A stretch of 64,000 bases of DNA from Halichondria panicea (lineage: Eukaryota > Porifera > Demospongiae > Suberitida > Halichondriidae). Below the pieces are notes generated by a model. It was not told where the DNA came from. It saw nothing but the letters and a program-made list of their open reading frames with translations, and did no database searches. Below, piece after piece: positions 11,573 through 23,028 of the stretch. Location: the NCBI RefSeq assembly GCF_963675165.1, contig NC_087393.1, positions 1,017,002 to 1,081,001 on the forward strand. The letters are read 5' to 3'. The stretch's first letter is position 1. Each line of letters opens with the position of its first letter. Both the position numbers and the translations under genes were made by a program.

Positions 11573-11725
11573 TGTTGCTAACAGATATTCTATTCACTAT
11601 GCTCTTTGGCAACTCATCATATGACAGCACCTGTTCTAAGCTAGTGAGAATGGAATTCATCTCAATGGAATTAGTAAAAGATATAATTATACAGTCACAT
11701 GTTTTATGACAAAATGCCTCAAGCC

Positions 11726-12273
11726 TACTCAGGTATATTAAGGACTGGGACCTTCAATTATTGCTGAATCAGCTAAAACGCAGCCACGCCCACGATTTTT
11801 AATATGTTTTGTGTGTAAAAATTTTGTGCAGCTACTGATCTTTTTTAGTTCTAAAAACGGTGTTCTAAACCTTCCTTTTAGCTCTTAATTCTTAGTGTAG
11901 TAGGTAGTTCAAAGGCTTAAGCAGACATATCTGCTGGGAGAGAGCCACTTCTTTGGCCAAAGGTGAGATTTTGCACAAAACTTAGTCTTACAGCTGACAA
12001 TAAGTGACATTTTTATTTTTATAGGCTAATAACTTACTCTAAATAGAACATGATGCTCTCTCCCAGCGGATATGTCTGCTTAAGCCTTTGAACTACCTAC
12101 TACACTAAGAATTAAGAGCTAAAAGGAAGGTTTAGAACACCGTTTTTAGAACTAAAAAAGATCAGTAGCTGCACAAAATTTTTACACACAAAACATATTA
12201 AAAATCGTGGGCGTGGCTGCGTTTTAGCTGATTCAGCAATAATTGAAGGTCCCAGTCCTTATATACCTGAGTA
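11726..12273. mobile_element. Foldback element, arms of about 220 bp
   Basis: The left arm 11726-11945 and right arm 12055-12273 are near-perfect inverted copies, separated by a spacer of about 109 bp. Arms start with TACTCAGGTATA and meet at GGGAGAGAGC. It lies upstream of 7TM-2 and separates that gene from the decayed SPa copy. The RNA would form a long hairpin. No protein is encoded. A fragment with similar words (GCTGATTCAGCAA) occurs near 17382. Confidence 0.85.
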
Positions 12274-12839
12274 TGAATAATTATGTTTCATTTCTCATAG
12301 TGAAACTCTATCACTATATAGTACACCGTGGCAATAATTATATAGACGTAAATGGAAGTAATCACAATGAGTATTATGAAAACGTGTGTATACTTATAAG
12401 AGAGCTTGAAACTCTGGCAATAGTACAGCACGTATACGGTATGCTTCATAATGGGGAGTGTGAAAATGTAGTATATGTCCTAGTCAGGACATGTGTGTGT
12501 CATTATAGGCTGTTAGTAACTGTTGTAACTAAGTACCATATGATGCCTGCCCATGGTTACCACTCATGAATAGATGCACAGTCTGAATCACTTAGCTGTT
12601 GTAGCGGACACATAGATACTAGTGTAGACAGTGCATGTGCATGCTGACTGCCTGAGGCTACATGGGATCTGGCACTGTATTATTATACTGTATATACAGC
12701 TACAAGTACAGCGTGATAATTTATTAACATGACAACATTAATTCTTAAGGACACAATAAATTAACACAAGGTAAAAACCTAGCTATACACATTGATACCT
12801 AATGTCTAGAAAAGTAAAACCTAATCAAACGTCCTGCAA
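12274..12839. other. Upstream or spacer region shared with the 7TM-3 neighbourhood
   Basis: No gene is supported. Words such as ATGTTTCATTTCTCAT (12284) and GAAACTCTGG (12407) recur in the same order at about 16385 and 16990, upstream of 7TM-3. The GTGCATGCTGACTGCCTGAG block (about 12637) recurs at about 17781 and 34787, each time just downstream of an SPa gene. This shows the spacer was duplicated together with its neighbours. Confidence 0.5.
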
Positions 12840-14023
12840 TGTCTGAGCTACGGTTTTGATTGTCCTCACCTCGACTTTTTGCATTGTTAGTCTCCGCAAC
12901 AGCTGAGGGATTTCTTTGTAAGTGAATTATCACAACCACTATAGCTATTAAACAACATCAACAGAGCCAGCACCATTGTTTCCTTCCGTTTGAGTCGCTT
13001 GAACTAGATCTACTTCTCCCTGCAGTTCTGATACATGCAATGGATCAACAGTATATGGCGATTCTCACTAGACACTGCTCAAGAGAGTTAATAGCTTTGC
13101 ATGATATCAGGCACTTTGAATGTTCCTTGCGTGACACCATAGCCGTCCTTGTGTATGAATTGGCTGTATAGTGCATATAGTTTACTTGTTCATGATCGAC
13201 TGACGAGTTACTTTTGTTGTCACTTGCTTTGTCTGAGCTAGTACTCTAACCATGCGACGGGAGTGGGGACACCAAAATGGGAACAACATCTCTGTGGGTG
13301 GAGGGGAGGGGTTGAAAACAGATAATGCATTACCAGCTCCACACAAACAAAGACTCTATAGCTAATCTGAACATACCGTAATTGTATCTACTGAATCAGA
13401 ACACACTCCTGCATGACTGATTACATTCAACTGAACTCTATAGACTCCAGTTGAATGCATGGGACACCCTACAAGTTAGCTTGCACTCTCAATGCACTAA
13501 CTTATCTTCGAGAATGGTTGGTCTTTCTTCTCACAGAGTTTCCACAACAACACTAGAAAGAAAAAGAAGGTAAACAAATGTATTCACACACAATTATTGG
13601 ATTGGTAAACTCACCAAAATTACAATGATGACGATAAGAAGAATGGCCACACTCACAACAGAAACAACAACTAAAGTTACATCTGAGGGTGGTAATGAAG
13701 TTGGGATTTGTGGCACACCATGCACATAAATGGTTTGTCTTCCCTATAGAGTAAGTCGTAATAAGTGCATGTGGGGGGATGGAGAAGTTGATATGGACTC
13801 ATAATTGAAGTACACTCACTGGCATCAAAATAAATGACAGCCTCAGGCAATTGTTCCCCTCATTAGTACATGCTGACAAATTGGCTACTGCATGTGTGGC
13901 TATCTGTTGTCAATAAAATAACTGTTCATTTTCAGTAATTACCCAAAGCACAAATGAATCTTCAAGCTCCAAGACAAGCTGCATATGCGGAAATTCACCT
14001 AAGATAAAACTATCATTTTCATT
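12840..14023 (-). pseudogene. Decayed SPa copy, truncated by a MITE
   Basis: Minus-strand reading gives pieces of an SPa gene in the normal order: the part with the ACATGCTGA and CCCAAAGCAC counterparts of the ectodomain (about 13750-14000), the membrane exon end with its GTGAGTTTACC donor near 13613, the small basic tail exon near 13510-13560, and tail exons with GTCGATCATGAACAAG and GTGAGGACAATCAAAA words near 12860-13250. Several frameshifts interrupt it. The N-terminal two thirds of the ectodomain and the signal exon are missing; the break coincides with the MITE at 14029. It is a dead copy and marks an older 7TM-SPa duplication. Confidence 0.7.
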
Positions 14024-14028
14024 TTCTA

Positions 14029-14413
14029 CGGTGGCTGAGAAGGATCACCTGCCTCCGCCTATACCGCCACAATGAACCACGCACGCGGATGTTCGCTCGC
14101 GGTAAAGACATTAAGCATCATCAGTCTGCACAAGGTGTAAATCAATCATGTCCTGCAGTCTGCATCGATAGCCAAGGAATACTTTGCGTTAATTAGAATC
14201 CAGATATGATTTCTTGACCTTTGACCTTGTGCAGACTGATCTTACAATTTGGTGGCAGCTCTTTGTTTAACTGTGTGCGCTGTGTGTCTCCTACCGCACG
14301 CGCATTGTGTGCCTATTGCCAGCGTTTATATTTAAGCGCGCGGTCAACGGAAACTCCACGCGTGCGGTTCATTGTGGCGGTAGGCGGAGGTGGGTTACCA
14401 TTCTCGGCCACCG
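14029..14413. mobile_element. Palindromic MITE, CGGTGGC ends with TA flanks
   Basis: The ends CGGTGGCTGAGAA and TTCTCGGCCACCG are inverted and flanked by TA (14027-14028, 14414-14415). The interior is largely self-complementary, including GCCACAATGAACC and GGTTCATTGTGGC. It truncates the decayed SPa copy. A longer relative lies at 16494-16958. It has no coding capacity. Confidence 0.75.
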
Positions 14414-14547
14414 TAATTTTCACTTTCATTTTTGTGCAAAAATTAATATGCATACATGTAGCAACGGGATATAACAATTTTGAGCACAGAAATTTTAAAC
14501 AATGTCACTGACTACATAGTCATAAACTTCTACAGATATGAGACGTA

Positions 14548-16268
14548 TCATGCATGGTCTTGCTGTTGTGTTAAACTTCTGTGTTCACTTTCAGTATCAT
14601 TCTCTTGAGGGGATTCTTCTTGTTTTGGATTAATACTGATACAAGGAAGAATTTTAATCAAAATTCCTCCCACAACAGACACAAAAACTGATGGAGCAAT
14701 AGGTCCTAGAAAAGCAATTACTCCACGGCTGTTTCTATATTCTTGAATCGTGCAGTGTACTTGTAGACGAAACTAACGAATACTCCAACACCACCAGCAA
14801 CACCAATCAAAAGGAATATAAGCGTAACTAATGCAAGACTAAATCCTATGAGGGATTCCATGCACCTTGCATGTGTACCATCTTTAAACCAGTGGCTAGT
14901 ACCGAAATTAGAGCAAAGAGGCTTGAGAGGTACAAAAGAAACATGCAGAGAGCCAGATTCAACGGGTGCAGCTATTACAGCAAAAGATATAAAAACTGAA
15001 TTGAAGAGAGCGAGCTGAGCAAACAAAGCGATGACTGTTATTGAAGCAATGTGGCATCCATTTTTGAGTACCAAATTTTTTACTATTCTGAGTGTGCATT
15101 CACGTGTGTTCAGTTGCTGGTTCAAATGCATACGGGTCCTCACTCTAATTTCATCTTCACTTATATCATTAGCATTGCCTTGATAAATGTGGGAATAATC
15201 CTTGTATCTACAAAGGCAGTTGACATAGTACCAATCAAGAAAGAAATCTTTGTTGTTCCTTGCAGTTCTGTCCGAAGTAGCTGCAGATTTCTTCTCAAAT
15301 CGTTTAAATGCAAGCATAGCAATAATTGCCCCTATACAATCCATAGTGGGTAAAGCACCGAGAAAACCCTTTAAACAGTCCATTTCTTAAGAACCATTGG
15401 ATATAATTATATATGGCCCGAAAATTGCATGCGTACATTGGTCCAATCAACAGTGCAATGACCACAATCACTGCCCAAACATAATATCTCAAGCGTGACT
15501 CGTCATCATTCATCTTTTTTCTAAACTCACGGTAAAGGCTAATCATTATCAATGGTACTGCAAATGTAACGGATATTTCAAGTGCTCCAAAAGAAGCCCA
15601 CAGAAGGATTATCAAATTTCGAAAAGGACTTACTTCATCAAATATGCAGTAATCACCGAGACCAGTGCCAAACACATACACAGAGTAACCACTCTTGGTA
15701 CTTGATTCAAAGCCATTTTTTGTCACAGCATTTCGATGCTTTGCATATAATAAAAGCTGTAAATAAAATATAGATTAATGAATAACCAAAATATGATACT
15801 TACATTTGCTGTCAGATTATTGAGTAGATGGTGACCTACAGTGAGATTGCTTGGAAGACAAATATTATCAAGGTCACCGCTAACATTTTTAGAGCTGAAG
15901 TTGCAGATTGGATCGAGAGTGATATCAGCAAAGCATAACTCTACCTGGTACATGTTGAGAGCCAAGTATTGGAGGAGCTCGCTTCGAATCAGCAGGTTAA
16001 TGGGAGAGTCCAGCCATCGATACTTCACCGGCTCATTGGAGTCATTGAAATGGTAAGCAACTTGAACCGAAATACTTTGTTGTCGATTAGTCAGAAACAG
16101 AAAGAAGGCTTCGCTCAAATTCACCAAATTTTGTGGCCATTTGAGAAGGGATGACTCTAGGCGATGGTACTCTCTGTCACCAATACATGTCGGATTGTCA
16201 GCGGAGGCTAAAGGAACGCTCACTACCAGCACCACTAATAGAGCTTCAACTAGGCTAACACTCTGCAT
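14548..16268 (-). pseudogene. 7TM-3: frameshifted 7TM-family receptor
   Basis: Exon 1 (16268-15804, 155 codons) is intact: signal peptide VEALLVVLVVSVPLASA, the FFLFLTN variant of the FFPTN motif, YRWLDSP, ending in phase 0 at GTAAGT. Exon 2 starts at 15756 after a 47-bp intron with LLLYAKHRN and GYSVYVFGTGLGDYC. It then breaks into frames: a shift near 15310-15380, a locally scrambled frame near 14880-14950 inside segment 5, and another near 14750, after which the correct frame continues to a TGA at 14548-14550. The FISFAVIAAPVESG motif is still present. It lacks the AVPSDD repeat of 7TM-2. At least three indels make a working full-length product unlikely, though the secreted ectodomain alone could be made. 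Confidence 0.72.
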
Positions 16269-16493
16269 TGTTGCTAACAAATATTCTATTCACTGAGTTC
16301 TTTGGCAACTCAAAAGCACATGTTCTATGGAATTATTAATACAGTCACATGTGTTTTGATAAGAAAGCCTCAAGCCTGTGAATATGTTTCATTTCTCATC
16401 TGGCTATATAGACCAGCAGATCAGTACTACTACAGTCTACATAATTATCAATCACAATAATTGTATACGGTATATATTATAGTGTGAAAAATA

Positions 16494-16958
16494 CGGTGGC
16501 CGAGAAGGGTCACCGGCCTCCGCCTACTGCCACAATGAACAGCGCGCGCAGATGTTTTGTTAACCGTGCGCACTTAATTCTCAACGCTTGCGGTAAATAC
16601 ATTAAGCGCGCGCGGTTGTTCCTGATGTCCGCGCGCGGTAGGAGACACACAGCACGTACAGTTAAACAAAGAACCACCAACAAATTTTCTCATCAGTTTG
16701 CACAAGGTCAAAGGTCAATCAATCATGTCCTGCAGTCTGTATCGATAGCAATACCTTGCGTTAATTGGAATCCAGATATGATTTAGTGACCATTGACCTT
16801 GTGCAGACTGATCTCAATTTGGTGGCGACTCTTAATTTGTTTAACTGTGTGCACTGTGTCAACAGTGTTTATATTTAAGCACGCGTGGCCAACAGGAACT
16901 CCGCACGCGCAGTTCATTGTGGCGGTAGGCCGAGGCGGGTGACCCTTCTCGGCCACCA
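16494..16958. mobile_element. Palindromic MITE of the CGGTGGC family
   Basis: The left end is CGGTGGCCGAGAAGGGTCAC and the right end GTGACCCTTCTCGGCCACCA, with TA flanks at 16492-16493 and 16959-16960. The interior carries GCGC-rich words and two facing copies of CCTTGTGCAGACTGAT-like sequence, as in 14029-14413. Together the two elements bracket 7TM-3. No transposase is encoded. Confidence 0.72.
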
Positions 16959-17963
16959 TAGAAAAATGTGCATAAGAGAGATTATCATTGAAACTCTGGA
17001 AATAGTAGAGTAAGTAACCAATTTTCGCCAGACACCTATAATCGGCGGCTATTGCATGAAGCAACGATGATTTTGCACAAAACTAACTACATGGACCTAC
17101 AGATGGGTAAGAAAGTAACAGCTCCCAAAATTTTGGAAAGAATAACTTGGTTGCATACGGAATGGTGGTCATGAGAAGTGAGCTGCCGAATGTGTCAATT
17201 GTCGTCAGTCAGATATCTATTTCCGTCTTTGCACGCTTACTAAGCACTGAAACTACCAGCACTAAACAATACTTCTTAGCACAACTCTAACTAGTGAGCA
17301 CTACTTGCAGGCAAAGCAGCGTTAACTGCAGATTGAGTCCCACCCAGCTAGAGCTGACGAAAAAAATTTGCAAAAAATAATGCTGATTCAGCAACAATTG
17401 TGCACATTCAGCAATAATTAAACTGGGATTAACCTCGATTCCAAGCATGTTTGTGTACCGAGTAGCATGATTATAATAAACTAGAGCCCTGAAGTACTAC
17501 CTCGGCAGTTTTATATTTTGCAACCAGAGTGTTATAATTATATTATAAACATGGAAACCTAGCAGCAACTGAACTATACATTTGTATGTATACAGATGAC
17601 AATCTGATGTGAACGCTATAGGCCTTGAAATAGCTGTAAACGCAGTGCCATGGCATCCAGTGGTGATCTGACTCAGTATCACACACATACTATAACCCGT
17701 ATTTTCCCCCTTCCAGTCTATAGCAAAAAATTGGCCTGGGACCGAGGCTAGTATACATCCAGCTGTGTACAAGACAGTAGTGCATGCTGAGTGCCTGAGG
17801 CTAAGCAGAGGGAATAAACTGTATGGGCATATTAATGTTATATTGAATGAATTGAATAATGTATACACACGGAGAAAAGTAAGTAAAAACTTACACACAA
17901 ATGTCTAAAAAGCAGAAAACATATAACCTAGCTAAGTTCACACTCGAAGAGATATGTGGTTAA
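16959..17963. other. Spacer between 7TM-3 and SPa1
   Basis: No supported gene. The right end (from about 17780) is homologous to sequence downstream of SPa2 near 34785 and marks roughly where the tandem module begins. A 133-codon frame on the minus strand has no family support and looks like chance. Confidence 0.45.
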
Positions 17964-20223
17964 CTAACGAGTCTGTCGTGCAATGTCTGAGCTACGATTT
18001 TGATTGTCCTCACCTTGACTTTTTGCATTGTTAATCTTCGCAACAGCTAAGGGATCAAAATTTTCTCGTGGGTGGGAGTTAGAACAGACCCCAACAACAT
18101 CAGAGCCAGCACCATTGTGTTCTTGCACTTGAATCGGTGGAACTAGATCTTCTACTGCTTCCACATCAGATACATTTCTGTTGGGGGGGGGGGGGGAGTG
18201 AAAACAAATAATATATACACTAATGGCTGTACACTTCACAAGGGCGTAGCAAGCAAGTTTAGAGTGCGGAGAAAACAAGCTGGGGCTTACATTGTGCCCG
18301 AAATGTTGGGCAAGAAACCATACCCCTAATTATACCACACCTCTATTTATGACTTGTACACACCGAAATTAATGGCAAGGCCCCCGATTTTAATATTGAT
18401 GACCATTACCAGCTATACACAATTTTCAATAAGGACGACCATTTAATACCCAAAAGCGATCTGGCCAAAAATGGAGCAGCCTGACCACTTCCCACTTCCC
18501 ACGGCCTTGCTTCCCACAAGCAAGAACCTAAATCTGAATGCAGCATTGAAAAGGCTATCTAAACTGAATTATACTCTAGACCCTAGTATAATGCATGGGA
18601 CCCTAGCTTGCACTGTCAACACTAACTTACCTTCGAAAAGGGTTGCAGGAACACTTACAGTATTTCATGGCAACACTACAGAAAAAGAAGGTAAACAAAA
18701 CTATTCAAACGCAATTGGTGAACTCACCAAATTATTATAATGATGACGATGATGACGAAGAGAAGAATGCCCACACCCACAACAGAAACAACAATAACCA
18801 AAGTCGACGAAACCTCTGCCTCCGCCGTCGGTACTTCATTGGCACATGAACAGTTATCTACCTTCTCCCCTAGGGTAAGTCGTAACAAGTCAGGGGTGCC
18901 GGACATGTTGACTGTTCTGTGTCCACACGAGCTGGTGATATTTGTAATATGGACTTGATTCGTTTCATAGTTGAAGTACGCTCCACTAGTTTTGCTGACA
19001 TCAAATGATGGCCTCAAGCAATTGTTATCCTCATTAGTACATGCTGATAAGTTGGTTATTATGTGGTTTTCGGTTGTCAAAGAAACACTAAGTAACTGTC
19101 TGCTTTCAGTCAATGCCCAGAACACAAACGAATCTTCAGCTCCTAGACAAGCTGCATACTTGATATTATCAGGGAGTTCACCAACAAAAGATTGTTGAGT
19201 GCTGTTGCCGAACATAATTTGTCTCTTATTTTCAACGCGGACATATTGGTTCAACCCAGGACAGGGATAGCGAGAGTAGGTGTTGTGTGTGGGGATGCTA
19301 GAATCAGCCAGGACAGTCCAACTATCATTGTTCTGAGTACAGTAGATAGAAACGTCATTTTCAGTGACATCTATTTGATTAGTATGCGTGCAGTTGTCTA
19401 TATGTATATTTTCTGGAAGAAGCGATGAAGACGCATCGGCATCAGTTACTTTCAAGTCATCAATGTCAGTAAAAAATATATGATAGGTTAAACGATGGAA
19501 TGCGCATACAGCTTCGGACAAAGCGCTTGAGCTTCTAAGAAAATATTCTTCAGAGGATCGTACAATAATCCGCTCTTTCAATTTGAACTCTACAAATAAC
19601 AGCAATCCGTTAGTCTCACCCGATAGTTCGACACACATAATCACAATACGATTGTACTCAGAATTCAGAAATGCTTTTACCGGATTACAATTTCTGTCCA
19701 CCGTGTGGAAAGTGTAAAGAGGGAGTTCACCAACCTGATAAGTAATCATGACAAACCCTCCTTGTGACGGGACAAAAACGATTACTTCCGACTCCATTTC
19801 AATTAGTAGGACATCGCATAATTTGTAGTTCTCGCCGCACTGGGTTGGCAAAAAGCGATTAGGAATTTCAAGTGTGAAGTTTTTGGGCTTGGAGGTTGAG
19901 AGGTATAGTAGAGTCCCTGCGTCTGTTGAGGTAGCTGCCACAAGGTATTGTCTCCTGCAGATTCCTGGGAGGGTTGACAAGGTGTAGTACGTGTATCGTC
20001 AACATCTTGCGGTTTCAACAGAATTGAAACATGATGACATAATGTGGTTTACAAGATTATATGAACATGTACACAGTCTAGTTTTTATATTGCATTCTAG
20101 GTATTGTTAATGTTAAAATAGATTCATTGGTACATGGTTACCATTGTGGGATTCCCCAAGGGCAGCAGTGGTAAATCTAGTTAGGAGGAGGAGCCCCAAC
20201 ACTGGGAATGTTATTGCAGCCAT
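17964..20223 (-). CDS. SPa1: single-pass receptor-like protein, short tail
   Basis: Four exons close to 525 aa: 20223-20142, 19964-18728, 18675-18631 and 18177-17964 (phases 1, 2, 2). Exon 1 is a signal peptide (MAAITFPVLGLLLLTRFTTA). The ectodomain begins GICRRQYLVAATSTD and carries CGENYKLC, YSRYPCPGLNQYV, ACLGAEDSFVFWA and CGHRTVNMSG, the positions conserved across the SP family. The helix is about 413-439, almost pure Ile/Val. The tail opens with CVAMKYCKCSCNPFR, a cysteine cluster next to the membrane that could be palmitoylated. Unlike SPa2 and SPa3 it has no threonine/proline repeat stalk. The acceptor of the last exon sits beside a run of 14 C. Ligand and pathway are unknown. Confidence 0.8.
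18183..18196 (+). repeat. G14 homopolymer next to an SPa1 splice acceptor
   Basis: On the minus strand this is a C14 tract immediately upstream of the CAACAG acceptor of the last SPa1 exon, serving as its pyrimidine tract. Length variation here could alter splicing; it is also a site prone to sequencing error. Confidence 0.8.
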
Positions 20224-20505
20224 CACAAAGCGCTACGTGTTAATAGACTAACTGTTAACAGGCTTTCTCAGATCAATCTCTCTTAAAATGGCCACATGTA
20301 TAAATAGTTCAAAATAAAGCGCAGCTAGCTATATCACAGGATGTGGTAATAATAATTATATCAGGAATGCACATTAGTTGAGTAGAACACACACTCAACA
20401 AACACAACACACTAGCACTAGGGCCTACTGGTCCAATTGTTCTGTTATTGCAAGCAGCACACATGAATAGTGCATAAGTTTAGGGTGATCATTTAGCTTG
20501 CAAGT

Positions 20506-22789
20506 TCAGTAATCTTTCAGCAATGGCATGTTATCATCGGCTTTGCCGAGACTTGAGTGGCTGCTTTCAGATTCAGAGTGATTCTCCCACTTTCCTTGAT
20601 CATTATCAGTATCGCCCAGCTGCAGTTTGGGCATTTCCAACCACTCTCCATGATCTGGATTTCCTTTTATGTAGTTAGTTGCTGCATTTGTCCCCTTGGT
20701 GATTAGTCCGAGAGAGGATGGAGCTGGTAAGATGTCCCCTATATGATGGACTTCCCTCATTGTGTGTGAGTCACTGTCTGTGTTCCCAACTTGCTCCTGT
20801 GTTGCGGTTGTGTTAGTAGCCACAATCGGGGATGTGTTTGTTGGATTATCGTTGTTTACTTGCACTTGCACACTCGGTCTATTTAACAGCAGGGGGTGGA
20901 CGACCTTGACACTGTGGGTGTGTGTGTGTGTGTATGTGAGTTCAATAGTGCAAAATTTAATAGTATGAATATTAATTTTATCAGGAGTTTCATGGCATTC
21001 ATGCACTCCTGATTTTTTTTATACAGTGCAAATGAAAATCATTGATTCTAAGAATACTTCCTACCTTTACAAAAATGCAAACGATATTGTACCTTGCAAG
21101 TGTTTGTTGACTGTTGTGAGAAGTTGCTATAACGACCACCTCTGTAAAAAAGTTCACATACGTAAAGCTAAGGAATGAGCACTGATTATTGATTACCACT
21201 TTCTTTATCTGTTTGTTCTGTTGGGCTGAAGAAAGAGGAAAGAGGAAACATAGTAACATAATTTATAAATTGCATCAATTAACTCACTAATTCGGCCGTT
21301 TCCGCTTGTAACGGATGTGACCAACGATTAAACCAACAACAACCATAACAACCAGAACAACTATTAATACTGCTGACACGGCTCCAGCTATAGCTCCTGA
21401 GAAGTCCTGAGAGTCATCATCAGCAAAAGAGATAACACTTGGAGTTTCGTTGCGAGCTATGAGCATGCAGTCCAAGGCAACATTGTTAACAAACTTGAAC
21501 AGAGCTGGCGTGTAGTGTTGCACTGCAATCACACTAGATAAGTCATTTTCAACATCCAAAATGTGCAGATTTTTATCAGTTTCACTGTTCTCACGAATCA
21601 CCAAATATTGATTATTGATGACGTCAATTGACAGACATCCAGGGTTAGTACAAGAAGTTTTCAGAACTTGAGTATGACTAAAAGTTTCCATATTGATAAT
21701 GTACACATTACTTAAATCACTGTAGGCAAACATCGTTGGTTTTTTTGCAGCTCCAAAACATACACCGTCTGAAAAACTATTTCCAAGTAGATTAGTGTTG
21801 CCAACAAGATCGTTAATGCTATATCGCATGTAGTTCGCAGCTGAGAACACTATCAATTCAATACTGGTATTAGGACAGACATAAGGTACGCCATCTGCTT
21901 CATTCCAATACTGAAAGTCCCAATCTTCATACTGTATGCTGTAATAGACATTCACAAGGTCGCAGTACGCCAACAGTCGTGAGTTTCCAATATACTGCAG
22001 ACTTCGGACATGCGTGCAGTTGTATCCAACGTTGCCATACTCATCCCCTCCAAATGCAACTATGTCGAATACATACATTGAGTTTCCAACAGAAAAAAAT
22101 ATCATTTTGATGACAAGTCCTTCATTGACATAGATTGGATTAGACAGTGTTATTTGCATGTCCTCATCAGGAGTGTGAAATTTCGCAATAGGAGCAGAAG
22201 AAAGAGTAGTTTCTTGCAGTACAGTCTTGTTTAGGAAGATTCTATGCAGCGAGATGTAGTTTCGTGTTGTGTCTGCACATACTAGATAGTAATCATAGGC
22301 AATTTCGAATGCTTTGATCGGGCTGCAGCTGTACTGTTCTTGACCTGATCTTGTGCTCAACAAATATTCCTTTCCAAACTTTACGGATAGCCCTGTTTGC
22401 ACGACCTCCTTTATCAGCAGGCCATCTTCGAACGGTACAAAAATGAGGTATTGAATAAATGTCTTCTGTTGAGTTGTCAAAATTAGTGGATCCTTGCAGC
22501 GAAAAAAATTGTCTCCACATGCGCTAGAAAATTGTCCCTGCAAAGTTGCTTGCATGTGACTTTGAGCTTCGGATGAAGTGTACGGGAGATTGTTATCGAA
22601 GATTAAGGAGAGACCAACGCCACCAGTTTCCTGTGAGACTGCAAAAAGAAAGTCCTGGCTGCAAACTGGGACATCCCCTGTATTGACAAGACGAGTGAAT
22701 ATCGGTACACCTAGCCAGTAAGAAAAATCTTTACCTTTGGCCTGAAAGTTAGTGACCACAATAAGGAGTAGTATTGTGAAGATAGCCAT
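20506..22789 (-). CDS. SPb1: single-pass receptor-like protein
   Basis: Five exons sum exactly to 642 aa: 22789-22735, 22677-21288, 21225-21197, 21141-21093 and 20911-20506 (phases 1, 2, 1, 2). Residues 1-19 are a signal peptide (MAIFTILLLIVVTNFQAKG). The ectodomain has DVPVCSQDF, CGDNFFRCKDP, YNCTHVRSLQYIGN, VPYVCPNTSIELIV, VCFGAAKKP and CLSIDVINNQYLV, matching cysteine positions of SPa and SPg. The helix is about 446-472 (AIAGAVSAVLIVVLVVMVVV), followed by HIRYKRKR. The tail of about 160 residues is acidic and serine-rich near the end (SESESSHSSLGK). The last exon uses an acceptor inside a CA dinucleotide repeat. It is transcribed divergently from SPg1, whose start is 240 bp away. Confidence 0.82.
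20912..20943 (-). repeat. CA microsatellite at the SPb1 last-exon acceptor
   Basis: On the minus strand a CACACA run ends in CACCCACAG, the acceptor used by the phase-consistent model. The same arrangement recurs at about 38295-38323 in SPb2 and 59150-59182 in SPb3, with different lengths. There is no ordinary pyrimidine tract. Confidence 0.7.
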
Positions 22790-23028
22790 GTCTAAGTACA
22801 GCCTATTAATTAATAGGACATTAATAAATGTCACTGTCACCGGCTCTGAGCTCATGCAATTAATAGTGAGGTTGAAACTGTACACAGCAGTATGAATACA
22901 GTCATCAGTGTGGTCGTTTTGGGGGCTCCCCGGGGAAAGCCCCAAACCACTACATTTATAAGTACACAGCACTTGTGTATTTTATCCAGTTACGGTTACA
23001 TTCCAAGTGCCACAGCTCAGTACCAGGA
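22790..23028. promoter_or_regulatory. Bidirectional promoter region of SPb1 and SPg1
   Basis: Only 239 bp lie between the two divergent start codons. A GC-rich element at about 22921-22947 (GGGGGCTCCCCGGGGAAAGC then CCCAAAC) is conserved in copy 2 at about 40388-40413, and a related word with CCCGGGGACAGTCCCAAAC occurs near 30121 and 45343 beside 7TM genes. It may be a shared control element or a tiny repeat. No TATA box was assigned. Confidence 0.5.

Noticed and set aside
12243-12569. 108-codon plus-strand frame
   Set aside because: It starts inside the arm of the foldback element, has no family match, and the related sequence upstream of 7TM-3 does not keep the frame.
17497-17898. 133-codon minus-strand frame
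   Set aside because: No signal of homology to any family here, odd composition, and not preserved in the spacer copy near 34.8 kb.
22790-22972. Upstream start for SPb1 at 22972
   Set aside because: The extra N-terminus is not conserved in SPb2 and precedes a clear signal peptide at 22789; exon phase closes only from the inner start.
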